Shown: positions 1 to 5,996 of the stretch, in pieces
How the letters are laid out: the number at the start of each line of letters is the position of its first letter
Numbering within the stretch: position 1 is the first letter of the stretch
Assembly (NCBI GenBank): GCA_013823505.1
Contig: PNMH01000097.1
Location: 1-12,060 of the forward strand
DNA from: Polaromonas sp.
GTDB taxonomy: Bacteria > Pseudomonadota > Gammaproteobacteria > Burkholderiales > Burkholderiaceae
Direction: 5' to 3'
Length of the DNA: 12,060 bases
The notes under the pieces: generated by a model
Database searches by the model: none
Told to the model about the DNA's origin: nothing
Seen by the model: the letters and a program-made list of their open reading frames with translations, nothing else
Program-made: the position numbers and the translations under genes

Positions 1-354
1 GGCCAGGGCCACGGCGGAGTTCAGGTTTTCCACCGAGATGTCCACGCCGTCGCGGTCGAACCAGCCCTGGGCCACGTTCTTGGCGATGTCGGGCTTGTTC
101 TGGTGGTCGGCGCTGACCACTTCGATCGGCTTGCCGAACATGGTGCCACCGAAGTCGGCCACGGCCATCTTGGCAGCGGCCACGGCACCAGGACCACCGT
201 AGTCGGCGTACACGCCCGACATGTCGGTGAGCACGCCGATCTTCACGGCGTCACCGGTCAGCTTGCCCTGCTGGGCCACGGCGAAAGATGCGCCGCCGGC
301 CAGCACGGTGGCGATGGCGGTGGTCACGGCGGTCGAAATCAGTTTGCGTTTCAT
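1..354 (-). CDS. Branched-chain amino-acid-type ABC transporter substrate-binding protein (partial, N-terminal 118 residues)
   Basis: Periplasmic ligand-binding component of a HAAT/Liv-family ABC importer. It would capture an amino acid, amide or small organic acid and deliver it to the inner-membrane permease. The gene runs off the left edge, so only the first 118 residues are seen. Residues 1-28 are a clear Sec signal peptide: MKRK, a hydrophobic core, then a likely cut after FAVA. The mature protein opens with VKIGVLTDMSG.YADYGGPGAV, the usual first strand and ligand loop of Peripla_BP_6 proteins, and continues with IEVVSADHQNKPDIA, also typical. AGGAG precedes the ATG at good spacing and fixes the start. 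It lies 28 bases after the livF-like stop codon, so it is probably the third gene of that transcript. The ligand cannot be told from this part. Confidence 0.9.
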   Translation of the reverse strand, partial: MKRKLISTAVTTAIATVLAGGASFAVAQQGKLTGDAVKIGVLTDMSGVYADYGGPGAVAAAKMAVADFGGTMFGKPIEVVSADHQNKPDIAKNVAQGWFDRDGVDISVENLNSAVALA

Positions 355-382
355 GTTGAAGTCTCCTCTTGGTGGACGGGCG

Positions 383-1087
383 TCAGACGCCCAGATACTC
401 ATTGAGCATGTCGGATTTGCTCTCGAGCTCGTTCTTGTTGACCGTGGCCACGATCTGGCCATGCTCGATCACGTAATGGCGGTCGGCCAAGGGCGCGGCA
501 AACCGGAAGTTCTGTTCGACCAGGATGATGGTCAAACCCTTGGCCTTGAGCGCGCGGATCACGCGGCCCAGCGTCTGCACGATCACCGGGGCCAGACCTT
601 CGGTGATCTCGTCGAGCAACAGGATGCGCGCGCCCGAGCGCAGGATGCGCGCCATGGCCAGCATCTGCTGTTCACCGCCCGAGAGGCGCGTGCCCTGGCT
701 GTTTCGGCGCTCCTTGAGGTTGGGGAACATGTCGTAGATTTCTTCCACGCTCATGCCGCCCTCGCCCACCTTGGGCGGCAGCATCAGGTTCTCTTCGCAA
801 CTCAGCGACGAAAAGATGCCGCGCTCTTCGGGGCAATAGCCCAGGCCAAGGCGGGCAATCTTGTTGGTCGGCATCTGGATGGTTTCCACGCCGTCGATCT
901 GGATCGAGCCGGTGCGCTTGCCCACCAGACCCAGGATGGACTTGACGGTGGTGGTGCGACCCGCACCGTTGCGGCCGAGCAGCGTGACCAGCTCACCTTC
1001 GCGAATCTCGAAGTTGATGCCATGAAGCACATGCGATTCGCCATACCAGGTGTGGAGGTCGGCGACCTTCAGCAAGACCTTGCTCAT
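383..1087 (-). CDS. livF: LivF-family branched-chain amino-acid ABC transporter ATP-binding protein
   Basis: Cytoplasmic ATPase subunit of a Liv/HAAT importer, 234 residues (usual length), expected to pair with the LivG-like protein encoded just upstream. The domain is complete: Walker A at 38-45, Q-loop region GYCPEERGIF at 83-92, ABC signature LSGGEQ at 135-140, Walker B ILLLDE at 155-160 with catalytic Glu160, and LVEQNF at 189-194, where Gln192 stands at the H-loop position as is usual in LivF. The oddity is Walker A, GRNGAGRT, with Arg44 in place of the normally invariant Lys; the codon reads CGC. From memory, a betaproteobacterial LivF subfamily shares this change, so it may be functional rather than dead. 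The start overlaps the livG stop as ATGA, giving translational coupling. Family assignment is firm; the transported substrate is unknown. Confidence 0.93.
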   Translation of the reverse strand: MSKVLLKVADLHTWYGESHVLHGINFEIREGELVTLLGRNGAGRTTTVKSILGLVGKRTGSIQIDGVETIQMPTNKIARLGLGYCPEERGIFSSLSCEENLMLPPKVGEGGMSVEEIYDMFPNLKERRNSQGTRLSGGEQQMLAMARILRSGARILLLDEITEGLAPVIVQTLGRVIRALKAKGLTIILVEQNFRFAAPLADRHYVIEHGQIVATVNKNELESKSDMLNEYLGV

Positions 1088-1845
1088 TCAATTTCCTCGA
1101 CCGTGCCCACATAGGCCTCAAGCACGCGCGGGTCCTTGGACACGGTGGCGTAAGGGCCTTCGGCCAGCACCGAGCCACGCGCCAGCACCGTGATGGTGTC
1201 AGAAAGGTTGGCGATCACGTTCATGTTGTGTTCCACCATGAGCACGGTGCGGTTGGCCGCCACCTTGCGGATGAGTTCGACCACGCGGCCCACGTCTTCG
1301 TGGCCCATGCCCTGCGTGGGCTCGTCCAGCAGCATGAGCTCGGGGTCCAGCGCCAGCGTGGTGGCGATCTCCAGCGCGCGCTTGCGGCCGTAGGGCAACT
1401 CCACCGTTTGTGTGTTCGCAAAACTGCCCAGGTCCACCTGCTCCAGCAGCGCCATGGCTTCGTCGTTGAGCGCATACAGGCTGGACTCAGGCTTCCAGAA
1501 GTGGAAGCTGGTGCCCAGCTTGCGCTGCAGACCGATGCGCACGTTTTCCAGCACGGTGAGGTGGGGAAACACCGCCGAGATCTGGAACGAACGCACCATG
1601 CCGGTGCGGGCCACCTCGGCCGCCTTGCGACTGGTGATGTCTTCGCACTTGTAGAAGATCTGGCCCGAGGTGACGGGCAGGAACTTGGTCAGCAGGTTGA
1701 ACATCGTCGTCTTGCCGGCCCCGTTGGGGCCGATCAGCGCGTGGATGGAGCCGCGCCTGACCTTGAGGTTGACCTTGTCAACCGCGACGAATCCCTTGAA
1801 TTCGCGGGTCAGGTCCCGCGTTTCGAGAATGTAGTCCGTGCTCAT
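1084..1845 (-). CDS. livG: LivG-family branched-chain amino-acid ABC transporter ATP-binding protein
   Basis: Second ATPase subunit of the Liv-type importer, 253 residues. Walker A GPNGAGKT is at 39-46, Q-loop Gln88 sits in RSFQIS, Walker B LMLLDE is at 170-175, and the H-loop His206 is in MVEHNM. The signature reads LPYGRKR (150-156), where LivG proteins usually have LSYGRQR: Pro replaces the signature Ser and Lys replaces Gln. It therefore has an intact Walker A but a variant signature, the reverse of its LivF-like partner. An in-frame TGA lies just upstream, so ATG 1845 is the first possible start. GGTGA 9 bases before it resembles the 3' part of a Shine-Dalgarno sequence. It is probably the first gene of the livG-livF-binding-protein transcript; livH/livM permease genes are not in view and may lie past the left edge. 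Confidence 0.93.
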   Translation of the reverse strand: MSTDYILETRDLTREFKGFVAVDKVNLKVRRGSIHALIGPNGAGKTTMFNLLTKFLPVTSGQIFYKCEDITSRKAAEVARTGMVRSFQISAVFPHLTVLENVRIGLQRKLGTSFHFWKPESSLYALNDEAMALLEQVDLGSFANTQTVELPYGRKRALEIATTLALDPELMLLDEPTQGMGHEDVGRVVELIRKVAANRTVLMVEHNMNVIANLSDTITVLARGSVLAEGPYATVSKDPRVLEAYVGTVEEIE

Positions 1846-1862
1846 GAATGTCGATCACCATC

Positions 1863-1891
1863 AAAAAACCCGCGGGCTGTGGGCCGGCGGG
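1863..1891 (-). terminator. Intrinsic terminator-like hairpin plus T6 in the livG leader (possible attenuator)
   Basis: Read on the minus strand, CCCGC (1891-1887) pairs with GCGGG (1873-1869) and is followed at once by six T (1868-1863). The stem is short (5 bp, all G/C) with a 13-base loop. GGCC at 1893-1890 can instead pair with GGCC at 1885-1882, and this alternative would occupy the upstream arm. The T-run ends only 17 bases before the livG ATG, so any promoter for livG must lie upstream of it. It is therefore either an attenuator or a weak terminator for read-through from the Bug gene. Confidence 0.4.
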
Positions 1892-1969
1892 CCAGTTGGA
1901 AATCCGTGCTCCTGTGTCTATCGTCGTCGGACAGTTGAATGACTGGCGAACGTCTGTTTGCGTTGCACC

Positions 1970-1997
1970 ATTGTTAGTGAACTTACAGATTTCTCAA
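1970..1997 (-). promoter_or_regulatory. Possible sigma-70 promoter for the livG transcript
   Basis: On the minus strand, TTGAGA (1997-1992) is followed after 16 bases by AACAAT (1975-1970). It lies in an AT-rich stretch (about 1965-2015) that stands out against the GC-rich surroundings, between the Bug gene and livG. Matches are moderate (TTGAGA 4/6 to TTGACA, AACAAT 4/6 to TATAAT). It would give a leader of roughly 115 bases containing the hairpin at 1863-1891. Confidence 0.3.
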
Positions 1998-2019
1998 CCT
2001 AGGGAATTCACCCTGTTGT

Positions 2020-2037
2020 CGCGCCTTTACAAGCGCG
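2020..2037 (-). terminator. Short inverted repeat after the Bug receptor gene
   Basis: CGCGC and GCGCG arms enclose an 8-base loop, 11 bases past the stop of the Bug/TctC gene. No T-tract follows on the minus strand, so this is not a convincing intrinsic terminator. It may only mark the 3' end of the transcript. Confidence 0.2.
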
Positions 2038-2048
2038 CAAGCATGAAA

Positions 2049-3023
2049 TCAGTTCACTCGGCCAATCTGCTTCACCACCTTGAGCATGGTGCTGGCATCG
2101 TCCTTCACAAAGCGGTCGAATTCGGGCGCGTCCTGGAACTGGAACGAGGTGCCGGCGGTGGTCATGACCTGGATGGTGCGTTCGTCCCGCGTGGCGGCGC
2201 GGGCGGCCTCGCGAAGCTTGGCCACCACATCGGGCGGTGTGCCGGCCGGCACGAAGATGCCCGACCACTGCGAATAGGTGATCGGCACACCGAGCTCCTT
2301 GAAGCTCGGCACGTCGGGCAGCAAGGCCAGACGGCCTTCACCCCAGTGAGCCAGCGCCCGCATCTTGCCCGCCTTGATCTGGCCCGCCACGCTGGCCGGG
2401 CCGCTGGCCACGGCGTCGATCTGACCGCTGAGCAGCCCCAGCAAGGCCGGGCCGGCGCCGGTGTAAGGCACATGCAGCATGAAGGTGGACGTAGCGGATT
2501 TCAGCTGCTCCATCGGCACGTGCATGGTGCCGTAGTTGCCCGACGAGCCAAACGAAATGCGGCTGGGGTTGGCCTTGGCGTGCGCGATGAAATCGGCGTA
2601 GGTTTTCCAGGGGCTGTCGGCACGCACCACCAGCACGGTCGGGTCGGCCGTGATGCGGGCGATCGGCAGCAACTGGTTCAACTCGAACATGGGCGCGCGG
2701 TTCAGGATCTTGTCCGCCTCGGGCAGCACCACCACCGACGACAAGGCCATCAGCACCGTGTAGCCATCGGGCGCAGCCTTGGCGACCTGCGCCATGCCGA
2801 TGCCGCCTCCGGCGCCACCCCGGTTGACCACCACCACCGTCTGGTTGAGGTGTTTGCCCATGGCCTCGGCCACCGGCCGGCCCACGGTGTCGGCCACGCC
2901 ACCCGGCGGGAACGGCACCACCATGGTGATCGGCTTGCTCGGGTAGGGCTCTTGCGCCAGGGCAGACGCGGTGGAGGTGACGGCCATGGTGGCCAGGCAA
3001 AGGCTCAGCAGATGTCGGTTCAT
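2049..3023 (-). CDS. Bug/TctC-family tripartite tricarboxylate transporter substrate-binding protein
   Basis: Periplasmic solute receptor of the Bug (TctC) family, 324 residues, the normal length. Residues 1-23 are a signal peptide with a likely cut at ALA|QE. The mature start, YPSKPITMVVPFPPGGVADTVGRP, has the hallmark PFPPGGxxD ligand loop. Further family features are NRGGAGGGIGMAQVAKAAPDGYT (about 88-110), the FGSSGNYGTMH segment and VPYTGAGPALLGLLSGQID. Such receptors bind carboxylates or related compounds. Many betaproteobacteria carry them as orphans without tctA/tctB, and none is seen here. It lies 30 bases after the FAH-family gene with a loosely spaced GGAG before the ATG, so the two are probably co-transcribed and the ligand is probably the enzyme's substrate or precursor. 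Family is certain; ligand is not. Confidence 0.93.
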   Translation of the reverse strand: MNRHLLSLCLATMAVTSTASALAQEPYPSKPITMVVPFPPGGVADTVGRPVAEAMGKHLNQTVVVVNRGGAGGGIGMAQVAKAAPDGYTVLMALSSVVVLPEADKILNRAPMFELNQLLPIARITADPTVLVVRADSPWKTYADFIAHAKANPSRISFGSSGNYGTMHVPMEQLKSATSTFMLHVPYTGAGPALLGLLSGQIDAVASGPASVAGQIKAGKMRALAHWGEGRLALLPDVPSFKELGVPITYSQWSGIFVPAGTPPDVVAKLREAARAATRDERTIQVMTTAGTSFQFQDAPEFDRFVKDDASTMLKVVKQIGRVN

Positions 3024-3053
3024 GCGGTGTGTCTCCGGTGGGTGTTCTGGTTG

Positions 3054-3926
3054 TCAGACGAAGGCGTTCTGCAGCGTGCCGATGCCGTCGATTTCGATGC
3101 GCACCACATCGCCTGCGCGCAGGAACACCGGCGGCTTCAGGCCCAGACCCACGCCGGCGGGTGTGCCGGTGGCGATCACGTCGCCGGGGTAGAGGGTGAT
3201 GCCGCGCGAGATCGTTTCGATCAGCGTGGGAATGTCGAAGATCAGGTCTTCGGTGCGGCCGTCCTGGCGCAGGCTGTCGTTGACCCAGCAGCGCACGCGC
3301 GTGTGCTGGCCGTCCAACTCGTCGGCCGTGACGATCCAAGGGCCCATGGGGCAGAAGGTGTCGAAGCTCTTTCCCATGTCCCATTGCTGGTGGCGCATCT
3401 GCACGTCGCGTGCGGTCACATCGTTGACGATGGTGTAGCCGTACACATGCTTCATCGCGTCCACGCGCGCGATGTTCTTGCCACCCACGCCGATGATCAC
3501 GGCCAGCTCGGCCTCGTAATCGATCTGCTCCGACACCGCTGCTCCCGGCAAGACCACGTCGTCACCGTTGGCGATCACGCACTCGGGCACCTTGGTGAAC
3601 ACGATGGGCCAGGTGGCCGGGTTGGCGTTGTTGTCCTTGAACACGGAAGCCTGAAGCTCCTTGGCGTGCTCGTGGTAGTTGCGCCCCACGCACCAGAGAT
3701 TGCGACGGGGCAGCGGCAGCGGCGCCTCCAGGCGCACCGAGTTGAGCGCCATGGCAGGGCCGGTGAGCGCGGGCAAGGCAGCACCCTGCGCGGCGGCTTC
3801 GATCAGCGGCAAGGCACCGCGCGCGGCCTGGGCAGCGTCCAGCGCAAAAGCCGTGACGCTTTGACCGTCGACAGCCACCTGGCCGACACGGCGTTGACCT
3901 TCATGAACAAACGTGGCGATGCGCAC
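3054..3926 (-). CDS. Fumarylacetoacetate hydrolase (FAH) family protein
   Basis: Cytoplasmic metal-dependent enzyme of the FAH superfamily, which hydrolyses, decarboxylates or isomerises 2-oxo/2-hydroxy acids at the end of aromatic or sugar-acid breakdown. I chose GTG 3926, giving 290 residues starting (M)RIATFVHEG, because AAGGAG stands 5 bases before it. The longer reading from ATG 4007 adds 27 residues encoded by the intergenic repeat region and is unlikely. An N-terminal cap spans about 1-70. GRNYHEHAKEL is at 81-91, the metal ligands are Glu138 and Glu140 (DYEAEL) and Asp169 (VNDVTARD), MGKSFDT is at 184-190, and GDVIATGTPAGVG at 248-260 is the family's C-terminal signature. All key residues are present. 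It leads a likely two-gene operon with the Bug receptor, divergent from a GntR regulator. The exact reaction cannot be chosen from sequence. Confidence 0.92.
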   Translation of the reverse strand: MRIATFVHEGQRRVGQVAVDGQSVTAFALDAAQAARGALPLIEAAAQGAALPALTGPAMALNSVRLEAPLPLPRRNLWCVGRNYHEHAKELQASVFKDNNANPATWPIVFTKVPECVIANGDDVVLPGAAVSEQIDYEAELAVIIGVGGKNIARVDAMKHVYGYTIVNDVTARDVQMRHQQWDMGKSFDTFCPMGPWIVTADELDGQHTRVRCWVNDSLRQDGRTEDLIFDIPTLIETISRGITLYPGDVIATGTPAGVGLGLKPPVFLRAGDVVRIEIDGIGTLQNAFV

Positions 3927-3936
3927 ACAGACTCCT

Positions 3937-3966
3937 TTGACAAATACCAATAAGTACCAATAGATA
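3937..3966 (+). promoter_or_regulatory. Possible plus-strand promoter for the GntR regulator gene
   Basis: A perfect TTGACA lies at 3937-3942, with a weak TAGATA at 3961-3966 after 18 bases. If used it would transcribe the regulator gene with a leader of about 110 bases. The phased ACCAA repeats fall in its spacer and -10 region, which would suit autorepression. The poor -10 keeps confidence low. Confidence 0.28.
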
Positions 3967-4071
3967 CCAGAAGAATCCGATGCTAGACCACACGCCGCCT
4001 CTGCCACAGCGGGTTTTTACTGATGAATGCCGGAGACACGTCCGGGTGGCCGCGATTGGTCTGCTTTGGTA
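3945..4071. promoter_or_regulatory. Phased ACCAA/TTGGT repeats, candidate operator region between FAH and gntR genes
   Basis: On the plus strand TACCAATA occurs at 3945-3952 and 3955-3962, and TACCA at 3965-3969: three copies at exactly 10-base spacing, one helical turn. On the gntR side the inverse element TTGGT occurs at 4056-4060 and 4066-4070, again exactly 10 bases apart. Each cluster sits directly upstream of one divergent gene, and both point toward their gene as TTGGT. FadR/FCD-type GntR proteins bind half-sites built on TGGT/ACCA, so the divergent regulator is the obvious candidate binder. No classical close-spaced TGGT-N-ACCA palindrome is present, which leaves this as an inference. 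Confidence 0.5.
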
Positions 4072-4085
4072 TATTTGTAGCCAAC

Positions 4086-4757
4086 ATGACCATTTCGTCC
4101 TCCCTGCGCGAAACCATCCTCACCCAGCTGCGGGACGGGCACTGGAAGGCCGGCGACCGCCTGCCCACCGAGCGCGAGCTGGCCGATGGCTACCGCGTGA
4201 GCCGCACGACCGTGCGCCGGGCGCTGGCCGATCTGAAGCAGCAAGGCCTGATCGAACAAACCGTGGGCAGCGGCACCTTTGTGGCGCAGCAGGCCCCATC
4301 CAGCCTGAACCGCCAGATCCGCCAGGACTCCGCGCAGCACACCAGCCCGGCCGAGCTCATGGAAGCGCGCCTGGCGCTGGAGCCGGCCATCATCAACCTG
4401 GTGGTGCGCAATGCCACCGCCGCCGATTTCGCACGCATGCTCGCCTGCTGCAGCAACGCCGAGCAGGCCACCAGCCTGGAAGCGTTCGAGCATTGGGATG
4501 GTGAGCTGCACGAGGCCATTGCCGACGCCGCGCACAACAGCTTCGTCTCCAGCGTGTTCAAGCTCATGAAGCAGGTGCGCGCCCAGGGCGACTGGGGTCA
4601 GCTGAAAAAAAAGAGCGTCACACCCGAACGCCGCCTGGCCTACCAGCGCGAACACCGGCAGCTGGTGGACGCCCTGCGCGACCGCGACGCCGCCCGCGCC
4701 CAGGCCGTCACGCTCGACCACCTGCTGCACGTGCGGCACAACCTGCTCGGCCACTGA
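4086..4757 (+). CDS. GntR-family transcriptional regulator with FCD ligand domain
   Basis: DNA-binding regulator, 223 residues. The N-terminal winged helix-turn-helix spans about 7-67, with LPTERELADGYRVSRTTVRR (27-45) followed by a wing GSGTFV. The all-helical FCD effector domain spans about 88-216. Asp138 and His142 (DGELH), His190 and His212 match the metal/ligand-binding positions of FCD proteins, so a carboxylate effector bound through a metal is likely. I start at ATG 4086 because the protein then begins just before the first DNA-binding helix; ATG 4023 would add 21 unlikely residues. No Shine-Dalgarno is visible, and TATATT ends 10 bases before the ATG, so the message may be nearly leaderless. 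It is divergent from the FAH-Bug pair, which it probably controls, and carries an A8 run at 4605-4612. Confidence 0.92.
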   Translation: MTISSSLRETILTQLRDGHWKAGDRLPTERELADGYRVSRTTVRRALADLKQQGLIEQTVGSGTFVAQQAPSSLNRQIRQDSAQHTSPAELMEARLALEPAIINLVVRNATAADFARMLACCSNAEQATSLEAFEHWDGELHEAIADAAHNSFVSSVFKLMKQVRAQGDWGQLKKKSVTPERRLAYQREHRQLVDALRDRDAARAQAVTLDHLLHVRHNLLGH

Positions 4758-4791
4758 ACGCCCCGGGCTGGCGCGGGTGTAACGTCGCAAC

Positions 4792-5544
4792 ATGCCCGCC
4801 AACTACGCCCGCTACCTCATCGGCACCCAGCGCACCGCCGAATCCAACAAGGAACTGGGCTTTGTGCTGGCCTTTGTGGCTGGCGCCATCAATGCCGGCG
4901 GCTTCCTCGCGGTGAAGCAATACACCTCACACGTCACCGGCATGGTTTCGTCGCTGGCGGACAACCTCGCGCTGGGCCAGATGGGCCTGGTGGTGGATGC
5001 GGGCGTGGGCGTGTTGTCTTTTTTGCTCGGCGCCATGTGCTGCGCCATCATGGTCAACTTCGCACGGCGCCGGGAACTGTCCAGCGAATACGCCCTGCCC
5101 CTGCTGCTGGAGGCTGTGCTCATTTTGTGTTTCGGTTTGCTGGGCGCTCAGCTGTCCACCTTTGAAGGGCTGCTCGTTCCCTTCACCGTCGTGCTGCTGT
5201 GTTTCATCATGGGCCTGCAAAACGCGATTGCCACCAAGCTCTCCAGCGCGGTGATCCGCACCACCCACATGACCGGCATCGTGACCGACCTGGGCATCGA
5301 GCTGGGCAAGCTGATCTACTGGAACCGCAACCCCGAGCACCCCTTGAAGGTGCGCGCCAACCGCCAGCGCATGGCCGTGCTGGCCGGTCTGCTGGCCGCC
5401 TTCACCATTGGCGGCATCGCGGGTGCGTACGGGTTCAAGCAGGTGGGCTACGGCTTCACCGTGCCGCTCGCCCTGCTGCTGGCCGTGCTGGCGCTGGTGC
5501 CCACGGTGGATGATCTGCTGCGCCCCCGAAAAACCGGGGGCTGA
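4792..5544 (+). CDS. DUF1275 (YoaK-like) integral membrane protein
   Basis: Inner-membrane protein of unknown function, 250 residues, the usual DUF1275 size. Six hydrophobic segments are visible at about 22-42, 64-90, 101-120, 126-146, 196-213 and 219-237. Family motifs are present: AGAINAGGF at 30-38, TSHVTG at 45-50, GLQNA at 141-145 and RTTHMTG at 156-162; the repeated T-H-x-TG motifs suggest a duplicated half. A basic loop (RANRQR, 188-193) lies before the last helix pair. It starts 34 bases after the GntR gene on the same strand, without a clear ribosome-binding site, so read-through is possible but a functional link is not shown. The last codons form a strong GC hairpin (5522-5541). The family is clear; no substrate or role is established. 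Confidence 0.9.
   Translation: MPANYARYLIGTQRTAESNKELGFVLAFVAGAINAGGFLAVKQYTSHVTGMVSSLADNLALGQMGLVVDAGVGVLSFLLGAMCCAIMVNFARRRELSSEYALPLLLEAVLILCFGLLGAQLSTFEGLLVPFTVVLLCFIMGLQNAIATKLSSAVIRTTHMTGIVTDLGIELGKLIYWNRNPEHPLKVRANRQRMAVLAGLLAAFTIGGIAGAYGFKQVGYGFTVPLALLLAVLALVPTVDDLLRPRKTGG
5522..5541 (+). repeat. Perfect 7-bp hairpin at the 3' end of the DUF1275 gene
   Basis: GCCCCCG (5522-5528) and CGGGGGC (5535-5541) enclose a 6-base loop AAAAAC, ending directly before the TGA stop. No T-tract follows on the plus strand, so it is not an intrinsic terminator there. It could act as a pause, a 3'-end stabiliser or a rho-dependent end. Confidence 0.35.
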
Positions 5545-5576
5545 CAAGGTCTTGCAAGTTGGGTCCAATTGGCCCC

Positions 5577-5996
5577 ATGAAATACCTGCACACCATGGTC
5601 CGCGTGACCGACCTCGAAGCCTCTTTGAAGTTCTACCGAGATGCCCTCGGCCTGGAGGTCGTGCGCATCCGCGAGGTGCCGCAAGGCCGGTTCACGCTCG
5701 CTTTCCTGGCCGCGCCCGGCGATCACAGCGCTCAGATCGAACTCACGCACAACTGGGACCCGGAAACCTACACAGGCGGGCGCAACTTCGGTCATCTCGC
5801 CTACCTGGTGGATGACATCTACGCCACCTGCGAACGCCTGCAGGCGCACGGCGTGGCCATCCTGCGGCCCCCGCGCGACGGCCACATGGCCTTTGTGCGC
5901 TCGCCGGACAACATCTCCATCGAGCTGCTGCAAAAGGGCGACGCCCTGCCGCCCAGCCAGCCCTGGGCGGACATGGCCAACAGCGGCAGCTGGTGA
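5577..5996 (+). CDS. gloA: Glyoxalase I-type protein (lactoylglutathione lyase family, VOC fold)
   Basis: Metal-dependent enzyme expected to convert the methylglyoxal-glutathione hemithioacetal to S-lactoylglutathione, or a close relative acting on another substrate. It has 139 residues against 135 in E. coli GloA. ATG 5577 gives the family start MKYLHTMVRVTDLEASLKFY; the upstream ATG at 5559 would add six unlikely residues. Two VOC half-domains are visible, with metal ligands His5, Glu55 (QIELTHNW), His73 (GHLAYLV) and Glu116 (SIELLQ) lining up with His5, Glu56, His74 and Glu122 of E. coli GloA. The loop before the last ligand is about five residues shorter than in E. coli, so specificity may differ. 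It overlaps the next gene by one base (TGATG), implying translational coupling to the oxygenase. Confidence 0.88.
   Translation: MKYLHTMVRVTDLEASLKFYRDALGLEVVRIREVPQGRFTLAFLAAPGDHSAQIELTHNWDPETYTGGRNFGHLAYLVDDIYATCERLQAHGVAILRPPRDGHMAFVRSPDNISIELLQKGDALPPSQPWADMANSGSW

Noticed and set aside
221..1114. A 297-codon open frame on the plus strand opposite livF and the binding protein.
   Set aside because: Low-information His/Ala/Gly-rich translation opposite well-conserved ABC genes.
1918..1971. A 17-codon minus-strand reading frame (MVQRKQTFASHS...) in the livG leader, considered as an attenuator leader peptide.
   Set aside because: It has no ribosome-binding site, its ATG overlaps the proposed -10, and it is not rich in branched-chain residues.
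1848..3953. A 701-codon open frame on the plus strand across the Bug and FAH genes.
   Set aside because: It is antisense to two clear genes, is rich in His, Arg, Gly and Ala as expected from reversed GC-rich codons, and has no recognisable domain or ribosome-binding site.
3927..4007. N-terminal extension of the FAH protein from ATG 4007.
   Set aside because: The extension is encoded by the repeat-bearing intergenic DNA, and a strong AAGGAG precedes the GTG at 3926, which gives the family start.
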